NCBI RefSeq assembly: GCF_050896395.1
Contig: NZ_JBPBBA010000018.1
Location: 7,608-71,607, forward strand
Length of the DNA: 64,000 nucleotides
Source of the DNA: Nioella aestuarii
GTDB taxonomy: Bacteria; Pseudomonadota; Alphaproteobacteria; Rhodobacterales; Rhodobacteraceae
Direction: 5' to 3'
The notes under the pieces are model-generated. The model worked only from the letters and a program-made list of their open reading frames with translations, ran no database searches and was not told where the DNA came from. This document shows positions 48,912 to 56,787 of this stretch, piece after piece. Every line of letters begins with the position of its first letter. Positions within the stretch are counted from its first letter, which is position 1. The translations under genes and the position numbers were made by a program.

Positions 48912-49598
48912 ATGCCAAGCGATCCCATCACAGTCTCACTGATCGGCAAAGGCCGGATCGGAGCGCAAGTCGCTCGTGGTCTCAACGATCTGCCGGGTTA
49001 TCAGCTGGTTGCGGTCGTGGGACGGCATGATGATGATCTTCCATCGGCCCGGTTGACCATTGATGCTGCCGGTCCCCAGGCCCTTCGCCGCCACGGGGCC
49101 GCCGCGTTAAGCACCGGAGATCTTTGGACAGTCGGTGCAGCCGCCCTGATCGACCCGGTTCTGCGTGAACAGCTGCAAGCGACTGCGTTACGCAAGCGGC
49201 ATAAGCTCTGCCTCTTCACAGACTGGATCTCGGGGCCGACCCTATGCCCACCCAGCCTGACATCACGGCTCTTCATTCGGCAATTTAGCCCGACACTTTC
49301 CGACAATCCCGGCGTGTTGTTTCGTGGCCCGTTAAGTGAGGCAGCCGCCCGGTTCCCGGACCAACTGAACACTGCCACTGCCGCAGCGATCTGCGGCCCC
49401 GGAATAGACGCGACGCATGTAACCCTGACCGCAACTCCAAAGGGTGGCGCTCACAGGATCGCGGCTCGTTTCGTGATGCCGGGCCAGACCATCCGAACAG
49501 AGGTGCGCTTTGACGGCACCGGGCCACATCCGGTTGCATCCGCTATTCTGGCGGCGCTTGCCCGCCGGGCGGAACCGGTTTCAATCGGTGGATGGTGA
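48912..49598 (+). CDS. Aspartate-dehydrogenase-like (NadX/DUF108) oxidoreductase
   Basis: A 228-residue protein. The N-terminus is a Rossmann fold (VSLIGKGRIGAQVARGLNDL), and the C-terminal half matches the aspartate dehydrogenase domain (DQLNTATAAAICGPGIDATH, then PHPVASAILAALARR). It is somewhat shorter than the usual ~265 residues. In NadX the reaction is NAD(P)-dependent oxidation of L-aspartate to iminoaspartate. As the last gene of the transporter operon it may deaminate an amino acid derived from the imported compound, or an analogue. Confidence 0.75.
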   Translation: MPSDPITVSLIGKGRIGAQVARGLNDLPGYQLVAVVGRHDDDLPSARLTIDAAGPQALRRHGAAALSTGDLWTVGAAALIDPVLREQLQATALRKRHKLCLFTDWISGPTLCPPSLTSRLFIRQFSPTLSDNPGVLFRGPLSEAAARFPDQLNTATAAAICGPGIDATHVTLTATPKGGAHRIAARFVMPGQTIRTEVRFDGTGPHPVASAILAALARRAEPVSIGGW

Positions 49599-49645
49599 GA
49601 TCCCACCAGGCAGATCCGTCCTGGATTGAACGGCCCGGCCAGCCG

Positions 49646-50563
49646 CTAAAGGCCCAATGCCTCCAGTCGCCGCGCCTGTCGCACAGCAAGCGCGTCGATT
49701 TCGGAAACTGCTGCCTTGCTTAGCCCCGCTCCGGGTTTGCGTACTGTCGGATGCGCAATGATCCCCTGTTTCGCAAGCGAATACTTGCGGATCGCAAGGC
49801 CCATACCAGGCTGGGATTCATATCGGATCATGGGCATGTAGGCATCGAAAATATCCCTTGCCCGTTCCAGATCGCCGCCAGAGAAAGCAGAGATTACCTG
49901 CGCCATCATCTCTGGATAGCCAAAGCCGGTCATGGCGCCGTCTGCGCCCCTTAGCAGCTCCTCCAGAAGATACATGCCGCCATTTCCACACAGGATCGAA
50001 ATCCGGCGCGATTCGGCGTCAGAGGCCGCGCGCAGGGCAGAAATCTTCTCGAGTCCGGGCCAATCCTCGTGCTTGAGCATGACGCAAGTCGGGCAATCCT
50101 CCACGATCCGCAAGATGACAGAGGCAGAGATCTTGACGCCCGTGGCCAATGGAAAATCCTGCAAGACAAAGGGAATGTCGCCAAGCGTTTCGGCCGTGTT
50201 GTGGAAGTAGCTGATGATCTGGTCATCGGTCTGCAACCCCATGGGCGGCGATACCATGACCCCTGCGGCCCCTGCCTCCATCGCTTCCTGCCCAAGCGCC
50301 TTCATTGCGGCAAACCCCGAAGCAGAGACACCCACGATTACCGGCACCGCGCAGCGAGATGTCACTCGACGTATGACAGCAACGGATTCATCGGCAGACA
50401 GCTTGCCGGCCTCACCCATCATGCCAAGGATCGTCAGACCGTTTGCCCCGCGCCCGATATAGGCATCCACCATCCGGTCGATGCTATCGAAATCAATCGC
50501 TCCATCGGGCAGAAAAGGGGTGGCGGCGATGGTGAAGACGCCGGAAGTGGTTTCATCAAGCAT
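49646..50563 (-). CDS. DapA-family (dihydrodipicolinate synthase-like) aldolase/lyase
   Basis: A 305-residue class I aldolase-type TIM barrel. The Schiff-base lysine is K164 in CVMLKHEDWPG, and the GMMGEAGKL loop replaces GTTGE. At the position of the DHDPS catalytic tyrosine (YNVP) it reads LQDFP, so it is not a dihydrodipicolinate synthase; a different retro-aldol or dehydratase reaction is likely. It is the last gene of the hydantoinase-VOC-racemase-lyase operon and overlaps the racemase by 8 bases. It converges with the transporter operon, 47 bases apart. Confidence 0.85.
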   Translation of the reverse strand: MLDETTSGVFTIAATPFLPDGAIDFDSIDRMVDAYIGRGANGLTILGMMGEAGKLSADESVAVIRRVTSRCAVPVIVGVSASGFAAMKALGQEAMEAGAAGVMVSPPMGLQTDDQIISYFHNTAETLGDIPFVLQDFPLATGVKISASVILRIVEDCPTCVMLKHEDWPGLEKISALRAASDAESRRISILCGNGGMYLLEELLRGADGAMTGFGYPEMMAQVISAFSGGDLERARDIFDAYMPMIRYESQPGMGLAIRKYSLAKQGIIAHPTVRKPGAGLSKAAVSEIDALAVRQARRLEALGL

Positions 50564-51236
50564 CGCGCTGCTCCCTTGGTCTGTGGCTCATCTTCAAGGC
50601 GATCTGGCCCAAGGCCATGCTGACAGCCGCTTGGCAGGGTTCCACCACGGGCAAGCCGGTTTCCGCCTCCAACTCTGTTCGGAAACCCGCCATTCCGGCG
50701 CATCCCATGATCAGCACATCCGCCCCATCATCGTCCCGCAGGCGTTTGCCCGCGTCGATCATCGCACCCAGCGTCCGGTCCTTGTTCGCAAGCTCCGCAA
50801 CACCAAGCCCCAGGGCCCGATCCCCCGCCAGCCGTTCCATGACGCCCATGGCCCCGAATGCCCGCAAATGGCGGGGAATGGATGCAGATAGAATAGCGAT
50901 GACGCCGAAGCGCTGGCCGAGTGTCAGCGCCGTCATGACTGCCGCTTCCTGGATACCGACCACTGGCAGCGCAGTCTGATGTCGCAGGGCATGTAGCCCG
51001 GGATCACCGAAACAAGCGATGACATAGCCCGCAGCATCGCGCTGATCGGCGGCCAGTTTCAGCATCGGCGCGATCGTCAGGTCCGCTTGCATCTGGTTCT
51101 CGATGCCCGGTGGCCCCTCGGCAAGGGTAAGACACCTTATCGGAGTTCCGAAGCGACGCAGCGGATCTATGGCGGCGTCAATACCGTCGGTAACGGCCTG
51201 AGAGGAATTGGGGTTGATGACGATGAGTGACGTCAT
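50556..51236 (-). CDS. Aspartate/glutamate/hydantoin racemase-family protein
   Basis: A 226-residue protein with the hydantoin-racemase-type start (VINPNSSQAVTDGI) and both catalytic cysteines, C75 in VIACFGDPG and C179 in LIMGCAGMAG. It lies in one operon with a hydantoinase-type amidohydrolase, so racemisation of a hydantoin or of an N-carbamoyl or amino acid is the likeliest reaction. It overlaps the VOC gene by 4 bases and the DapA-like gene by 8. Confidence 0.87.
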   Translation of the reverse strand: MTSLIVINPNSSQAVTDGIDAAIDPLRRFGTPIRCLTLAEGPPGIENQMQADLTIAPMLKLAADQRDAAGYVIACFGDPGLHALRHQTALPVVGIQEAAVMTALTLGQRFGVIAILSASIPRHLRAFGAMGVMERLAGDRALGLGVAELANKDRTLGAMIDAGKRLRDDDGADVLIMGCAGMAGFRTELEAETGLPVVEPCQAAVSMALGQIALKMSHRPREQRDA

Positions 51237-51622
51237 GCGCCGGGCCTGGTCGCGGACTGGATCTCGATCTGGTAGCCCTCGGGATCGTTGAAGACAAACG
51301 CACGAATGCCGATCTCGTCATTGACGAACAGCTCTGACAGATTGTCCAGCTTTTCTGCCTGCGCATATGCGTACCAGGCATCAACCGAAGGCACGCGGAT
51401 ACAAAGTTGGACGGGCTTGTCCGCAGTCCATTTGTTCATGCCCCGCGCCTCATCCACCAGGCCGACATGGGCACCAGGGCAGATCCTGTAGATCTTGCAC
51501 CAGCCCTGATCAATGGCGAGAGGCAGGCCAAGGATATCCTCGTAAAACCGCATGGCTGCTGGCAAATCCCGATAGTAGAAAAAGGTGATCGCCAGGTCGT
51601 TGGCGGTCTCTGGCCGGTTCAT
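51233..51622 (-). CDS. VOC-superfamily (glyoxalase-like) protein
   Basis: A 129-residue protein with the paired beta-alpha-beta-beta-beta VOC layout (FFYYRDLPAAMRFYEDILGL, then IRAFVFNDPEGYQIEIQ, ending with the metal-ligand Glu). Two adjacent ATGs (51625 and 51622) follow AGGAG; the second has better spacing. The start overlaps the end of the hydantoinase gene. Such proteins may be isomerases, dioxygenases or epimerases, and the reaction here is not assignable. Confidence 0.82.
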   Translation of the reverse strand: MNRPETANDLAITFFYYRDLPAAMRFYEDILGLPLAIDQGWCKIYRICPGAHVGLVDEARGMNKWTADKPVQLCIRVPSVDAWYAYAQAEKLDNLSELFVNDEIGIRAFVFNDPEGYQIEIQSATRPGA

Positions 51623-53049
51623 CATAGCTCTCCTGTCTGGTCCTTTTTCCACAATCTGTCCGGCAGGGCGGGTCTTGCGATCCACTTTCCGCTGCCCGGC
51701 ACCCCACTGAAGACCCCGTCACTGACGAGCGTTCGGCCCCGAAGGATCACACGCTCTGGCCAGCCCTTGACGGTTCGGCCCTGCCAAGGATTGTAGCCAA
51801 CATTGTCATGTAGATCATCTGCGCCATAGGTGACGGTCCGGTCCGGATCCCAAATCACCAGATCGGCGTCCATTCCGTGCGAAATAGCCCCTTTGCCCGG
51901 CAATCCGTAGATGCGTGCCGGGGCTGTCGATGTAACCTCTGCGAAGGCTTCGGCCCCGCCCTGCCCGTTCGAAACCATGGCATCGAACATCAAGGGCAGC
52001 CGCGTTTCCAGACCGGGAAGGCCATTTGCAATCTGATGAAAGCCCGGGTTTGCCCCCGCGGAAAGCTTGCCAGTCTTGTCAAAGCGATAGGGCGCATGAT
52101 CGGACGACACGAGACTCACGACCCCCTCTTCTATCGCCGACCACAAAGCCGCCTGATCATCCACCGTCCGCTGCGGCGGAGAGCACATCCACTTGGCCCC
52201 CTCCAGTGCAGGCTTGGCCAGCACATCTTCGGTCATGAACAGATAGTGGGGGCAGGTTTCGGCCCAGACCGGAGCGCCCCTCTCGCGTGCCAGGCGGATC
52301 GCGTCGGCGCCTTCCCTTGTCGAGATATGAAACAGCATCACCGGCTGATTAAGGTACTCGGCAAAGCGGCATATACGTTCGACCGCCTCGATCTCGGCCA
52401 TCCTCGGGCGGGACCTTGCATGGTCACGCGGGGTTGTTTGACCCGCTTCGATCAGCGCATCGCGCGCCTGGGAAATGATCGCGTCATTCTCGGCATGTAC
52501 ACAGACAAGCGCCCCGTGCTGTCGCGCCATCGTGAGAACCCGCAGAATTTCAGCATCGGCCAGTTGAATATTATAGGTCGTAAAGACCTTGAGCGACCGG
52601 TGCCCTGCTGCGATCAGCGTTTCAAAGTCGCGGTCGAACCCCGGCACCGCAAGATCCGTCAGCGTCAGGTGAAAGGCATGGTCGATCATGGCCCCACGCG
52701 CCGCGCGCGCCGAATAGTCAGCCACAGTTTCTGCCAGCGATTGACCCGCCGCCTGGGCCGCAAATGATATGACTGTGGTGGTCCCCCCGATGGCCGCAGA
52801 CCGGGTCGCGGTTTCGAACGTGTCTGCGTTCCACTGGCCCATGCCAGACATCTGTTCAATATGGGCATGCGGATCAACCCCGCCCGGCATGATCCAGCGA
52901 CCACTGGCGTCGATCTCCTCCACGGCTTGTGAAACCGGCGCGCCAATGGACGAAATGATCCCGCCAGCTACGCTGATATCGCCCTCGACAATGCCCTCTG
53001 GCGTCACCACGCGGCCGCCCCGTATCACCAGATCCGGTTTGTCGGTCAT
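51622..53049 (-). CDS. Hydantoinase/dihydropyrimidinase-type cyclic amidohydrolase
   Basis: A 475-residue amidohydrolase with the complete binuclear metal site: H61 and H63 in GGVDPHAHIE, carboxylated K154 in RSLKVFTTYN, H185 in CVHAEND, H241 in MLFHIST and D317 in SSDHAPY. Members open hydantoin, dihydropyrimidine, allantoin or related cyclic amides. The ATG at 53049 is preferred over long upstream extensions. It is followed by coupled VOC, racemase and DapA-like genes and lies 173 bases after a HAD phosphatase gene. The metal ligands are sound; the exact substrate is not. Confidence 0.92.
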   Translation of the reverse strand: MTDKPDLVIRGGRVVTPEGIVEGDISVAGGIISSIGAPVSQAVEEIDASGRWIMPGGVDPHAHIEQMSGMGQWNADTFETATRSAAIGGTTTVISFAAQAAGQSLAETVADYSARAARGAMIDHAFHLTLTDLAVPGFDRDFETLIAAGHRSLKVFTTYNIQLADAEILRVLTMARQHGALVCVHAENDAIISQARDALIEAGQTTPRDHARSRPRMAEIEAVERICRFAEYLNQPVMLFHISTREGADAIRLARERGAPVWAETCPHYLFMTEDVLAKPALEGAKWMCSPPQRTVDDQAALWSAIEEGVVSLVSSDHAPYRFDKTGKLSAGANPGFHQIANGLPGLETRLPLMFDAMVSNGQGGAEAFAEVTSTAPARIYGLPGKGAISHGMDADLVIWDPDRTVTYGADDLHDNVGYNPWQGRTVKGWPERVILRGRTLVSDGVFSGVPGSGKWIARPALPDRLWKKDQTGEL

Positions 53050-53222
53050 ATCATTGCCCCTTCGCTTTACGTCAGCGTCAGCACAGCTTGCCGCCATTTC
53101 ACCAGTATGCAAGGGCTGATCCCGCTGGCGATGGACTTGCCAGCGATCACGATACTTGTCGGCAATCCCTGCAGGGGCGGGCCTGCCACCGTGCCACAGC
53201 ATGGCAGCGTGATCCCCCGTGC

Positions 53223-54098
53223 CTAGATACGAGCGACGCGCCAATCGGGGACGATCCCGGAACGGGCTTCATAGGAAAGCGTATCTTCTCCGGCGAAAAG
53301 TCCGTCGGCAGTGACCAGCACACTGCACCAGCCCTGCGCTGCCGCCCCCAGGATATCTGTGTGCAGGGTATCGCCACACATCGCTATCCGCTCAGGCAGA
53401 ATTCCGGGCAACGTCACGCGCACCAGGTCGTAGACATCCGGAAAGGGTTTGCCAAAAAAGCGGATATCACCTCCGGGCAGGGATTGCGCGTAGTGGCCCG
53501 GTTCCAATGTCAGGCCGGTTTCGCGTGGTGCGACCAGATCGGCATTGCCGATCAGCACCGTCCGGCTACGACGGGCCAGACTGGCTTGCAGCAAGGCCTG
53601 ACGCCGGTCGGTCCAGTCGCTGGTTGACAGGAACAGGAACCCCTCGGCCCGGTCATAATCATCTGGGGCATCTTCCAGCCGGATGGCCGGGTATGCCAGA
53701 TCCGTCAGAGTGTCTTCCGGCGCGGCAATCACACCCCATAGCCTGTCGTCCACGGCCTGCAATGTTGCATCGCGGCTGGTGACCAGTTCCTCCTCGGTCA
53801 GCGGGAAGCCAAGCCGTTCGAACTTGGCGAAAGCTGCCGCACGGTCATAGCTTGCAGCATTCGACAGCACCCGGATCAGCTTGCCCGCAGCGCGAAGTTC
53901 CCTGACCCGCTCGGACGCACCGGGAATTGGACAATCACCCACATTCAGCACCCCGAAGGCATCGAAGACGAAGGCATCCACCTGATCGGCCATGTCCATA
54001 AGAGAGCTGAGAGACTGTCCAGCACCCGGTCCGGGCATGGCTGGCAATAGGGTGCGGATGGCCTCGTAAGCGTCGAATGAGTCGGCGGTTGTCTTCAT
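53223..54098 (-). CDS. HAD-superfamily class IIA phosphatase (TIGR01459/NagD-like)
   Basis: A 291-residue hydrolase. The nucleophile Asp lies in VFDAFGVLNVGD, motif II in IRVLSNAASYDR, and the metal aspartates in RIAMCGDTLHTDILGA. The length and cap position fit the class IIA TIGR01459 group. The ATG at 54098 follows AAAAGGACC. It is the first gene of the leftward unit and is divergent from the XRE-cupin regulator. The phosphorylated substrate is unknown. Confidence 0.87.
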   Translation of the reverse strand: MKTTADSFDAYEAIRTLLPAMPGPGAGQSLSSLMDMADQVDAFVFDAFGVLNVGDCPIPGASERVRELRAAGKLIRVLSNAASYDRAAAFAKFERLGFPLTEEELVTSRDATLQAVDDRLWGVIAAPEDTLTDLAYPAIRLEDAPDDYDRAEGFLFLSTSDWTDRRQALLQASLARRSRTVLIGNADLVAPRETGLTLEPGHYAQSLPGGDIRFFGKPFPDVYDLVRVTLPGILPERIAMCGDTLHTDILGAAAQGWCSVLVTADGLFAGEDTLSYEARSGIVPDWRVARI

Positions 54099-54350
54099 AG
54101 TGGTCCTTTTCCGCAGCCAGATGCAGCTTTCCCCTGCCCTGCGCGCAGTTAGGTTGTCCACGCCACGAGGGTCAAGCAGAGCGCACCCGAGATGTGCAAC
54201 CGACGCAAGAGAAACGGACAGGCAAGGGCCCCGACGCGCATCCGTGTGTCGCTTCGTTAATTGCGGTCCGAAACGGTTGCCGGTTCCAAACCTTTCGCAA
54301 ACCAGCTTAGATAAGCCCGATGAAACGCCGGAACAGGCAGGAATGATCCC

Positions 54351-54974
54351 GTGGCAAAGTTGAAGCAAAACCCGCACCGGCAGACGGATGAGCGCGAAAA
54401 AGTACTAGAGGTCGCGATCGGCCGCGAGGTGCGCGGCTTTCGTCAGCAACAGGGCATGACGGTGGCAGAGCTTGCCGGGCTGACGGGGCTGTCCATCGGG
54501 ATGCTGTCGAAGATTGAGAACGGCAATACCTCGCCCTCTCTGACGACCCTGCAAACGCTGGCCCATGCGCTGTCAGTGCCGCTGACCGCGTTTTTCCGGG
54601 GGTTTGAGGAACACCGCGAAGCCGTCCACACCAAGGCCGGCAAAGGCGTAGAGATTGCGCGCGAAGGCACCCGTGCGGGGCATCAGTACAACCTGCTAGG
54701 CCATATCGGTGCCAATGCCAGCGGGGTGATCGTAGAACCCTATCTGATCACACTCACTGAGGAATCGGATGTCTTTCCGACCTTCCAGCATGGCGGGATC
54801 GAGACCATTTACATGCTGGAAGGCGAAGTGATGTATCGCCACAATGACGAACTCTATCACCTTTGCCCGGGCGATACGCTCCACTTCGATGCCGATGCGC
54901 CGCACGGTCCCGAAATACTCAAGCGCCTGCCTGCACGCTATTTGTCGATAATTGCGTATCCGCAAACCGCCTAG
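54351..54974 (+). CDS. XRE-family regulator with C-terminal cupin domain
   Basis: A 207-residue protein. The helix-turn-helix is at ~25-80 (GMTVAELAGLTGLSIGMLSK, IENGNTSPSLTTLQTLAHAL) and a cupin ligand domain at ~130-200 (HGGIETIYMLEGEVMYRHND, LCPGDTLHFDADAPHGPE). It starts with GTG at 54351. It is divergent from the HAD-hydantoinase operon and upstream of glxBCD, and could regulate either. This architecture is common for regulators of amine and amino-acid metabolism, such as PuuR-like proteins. Confidence 0.88.
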   Translation: MAKLKQNPHRQTDEREKVLEVAIGREVRGFRQQQGMTVAELAGLTGLSIGMLSKIENGNTSPSLTTLQTLAHALSVPLTAFFRGFEEHREAVHTKAGKGVEIAREGTRAGHQYNLLGHIGANASGVIVEPYLITLTEESDVFPTFQHGGIETIYMLEGEVMYRHNDELYHLCPGDTLHFDADAPHGPEILKRLPARYLSIIAYPQTA

Positions 54975-55022
54975 CGGGGCGACCACCTGATTCCTGCCTG
55001 TTGGACGGCGCACGCTTTTTTA

Positions 55023-55043
55023 CTGCGCATATTAGATGCGCAG
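55023..55043. promoter_or_regulatory. Operator candidate: inverted repeat upstream of glxB
   Basis: The 8-base perfect arms CTGCGCAT and ATGCGCAG flank a 5-base spacer. The element lies 49 bases after the XRE-cupin stop and 160 bases before glxB. No T-run follows on either strand, so a terminator is unlikely. A second, weaker repeat (CCCTTG ... CTAAGGG) occurs at 55111-55137 in the AT-rich leader. Confidence 0.5.
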
Positions 55044-55203
55044 GTGTGCTCTCTGCCGCTAAATCTGACGGCAAAGGTGTTTCAATACCGAAATTTGATG
55101 GAAAAAATTGCCCCTTGTGAAAATTTTTTTCCTAAGGGTTCATATACAAGCCAACTGCTGCTAGCCTATCGACCGGACCACTCTTTGAAAGGGAAATGCA
55201 CAG

Positions 55204-56097
55204 ATGTGCGGGATCGTTGGACTGTTCCTGAAGGACAAGGCGCTGGAGCCCCAGCTCGGCGCACTTCTGACAGAAATGTTGATCACCATGACCGACCGGG
55301 GCCCGGACAGCGCCGGGATCGCCATTTACGGCGCCTCTGGCAACCGGGCCAAGCTGACGGTGCAGTCGGACAATCCGGAACAGGATTTCGCAACGCTAGC
55401 TGCTGAGCTGGAAGAAGCGCTTGGGACCCCCGTCATCCTGCGCACGAACGACACTCATGCCGTTCTGGAACTGCCAGCCGATCAGGTCGAGACCGCGCGC
55501 GCCGCAATCGCCAAGCGCCCGGGCCGTATCCGGGTGATGAGTGATGGCGACGTGATCGAGATCTACAAGGAGGTCGGCCTGCCCCGCGAGGTGGCGGCCC
55601 GGTTCAACTTGCCCGCCATGTCCGGCACCCACGGGATTGGACATACGCGCATGGCCACCGAAAGCGCGGTTACAACCGAGGGCGCGCATCCCTTCTCCAC
55701 CGGGCCGGATCAGTGCCTTGTCCACAATGGATCGTTGTCGAACCACAACAGCCTGCGTAGGAAACTGCGGCGCGAAGGCGTTCGGATCGAAAGCGAGAAT
55801 GACACCGAAGTCGGCGCCGCCTACCTGACCTGGAAAATGCAGAACGGTGCGACTCTGGGCGAAGCCCTGGAAGCCTCGCTGACCGATCTGGACGGGTTCT
55901 TCACCTTTGTCGTGGGCACCAAGGAAGGCTTCGGCGTGGTCCGTGACCCCATTGCCTGCAAGCCCGCAGTCATGGCCGAAACCGATCAATACGTGGCCTT
56001 CGGCAGCGAATACCGCGCGCTGGTGAACCTTCCGGGCATCGACGCCGCCCGGGTCTGGGAGCCCGAGCCCGCCACCGTCTATTTCTGGAGCCATTGA
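55204..56097 (+). CDS. glxB: N-methylglutamate synthase subunit A-like glutamine amidotransferase
   Basis: A 297-residue class II glutamine amidotransferase with N-terminal nucleophile C2 (MCGIVGLF), the HTRMATES oxyanion region and HNGSLSNHN. It provides the GATase-like part of a three-gene split glutamate synthase (GlxB/MgsA). In methylamine users the MgsABC complex makes N-methylglutamate from methylamine or gamma-glutamylmethylamide and 2-oxoglutarate. It is followed one base later by glxC. Confidence 0.88.
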   Translation: MCGIVGLFLKDKALEPQLGALLTEMLITMTDRGPDSAGIAIYGASGNRAKLTVQSDNPEQDFATLAAELEEALGTPVILRTNDTHAVLELPADQVETARAAIAKRPGRIRVMSDGDVIEIYKEVGLPREVAARFNLPAMSGTHGIGHTRMATESAVTTEGAHPFSTGPDQCLVHNGSLSNHNSLRRKLRREGVRIESENDTEVGAAYLTWKMQNGATLGEALEASLTDLDGFFTFVVGTKEGFGVVRDPIACKPAVMAETDQYVAFGSEYRALVNLPGIDAARVWEPEPATVYFWSH

Positions 56098-56098
56098 G

Positions 56099-56776
56099 AT
56101 GAGCCAGATCGACCTAGCAACCACCTCGCTGCGCGAGTTGAACGAAACCCTTCAGGCGCAGAAAGGCGGCGACAACCAGACCACTTGGGAAATCTTGAAC
56201 CCCCGTGGCAGCCACGCGCTGGCCGTGGGGCTGGACGCACCCATAGAAGTGACCGTGAAGGGCCATACCGGGTACTATTGTGCGGGCATGAACCAGCAGG
56301 CAACCGTGCATGTCCAGGGCTCTGTCGGGCCGGGCGTGGCCGAAAACATGATGTCAGGTTCGGTGATCGTCGAGGGCGACGCCAGCCAATATGCAGGCGC
56401 CACCGGGCATGGCGGGCTGTTGGTCATCAAGGGCAATGCCTCCAGCCGCTGTGGGATCTCCATGAAGGGGATCGACATCGTGGTGCATGGCAATATTGGG
56501 CATATGTCGGCCTTCATGGCGCAGGCGGGCAATCTGGTTGTCTGCGGCGATGCGGGCGACGCGCTTGGGGACTCGCTCTATGAAGCGCGGCTTTTCGTGC
56601 GCGGATCGGTGAAAAGCCTGGGCGCGGATTGCGTCGAGAAAGAGATGCGCCCCGAACATCTGGACTTGCTGGCCGACCTGCTGGCGCGCGCTGGTGCGGA
56701 CGCAAAGCCGGAAGAGTTCCGCCGCTACGGCTCGGCCCGCAAGCTCTACAATTTTGACATCGACAACGCCTATTGA
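56099..56776 (+). CDS. glxC: N-methylglutamate synthase subunit B-like protein (GXGXG domain)
   Basis: A 225-residue right-handed beta-helix of the GXGXG type, homologous to the C-terminal domain of glutamate synthase (GYYCAGMNQQATVHVQGSVG; VIVEGDASQYAGATGHGGLL; GVKGIDIVVHGNIGHMS-like repeat). It is structural, bridging the amidotransferase and FMN parts. It lies one base after glxB and 11 bases before glxD. Confidence 0.88.
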   Translation: MSQIDLATTSLRELNETLQAQKGGDNQTTWEILNPRGSHALAVGLDAPIEVTVKGHTGYYCAGMNQQATVHVQGSVGPGVAENMMSGSVIVEGDASQYAGATGHGGLLVIKGNASSRCGISMKGIDIVVHGNIGHMSAFMAQAGNLVVCGDAGDALGDSLYEARLFVRGSVKSLGADCVEKEMRPEHLDLLADLLARAGADAKPEEFRRYGSARKLYNFDIDNAY

Positions 56777-56787
56777 GGACGAGGACC

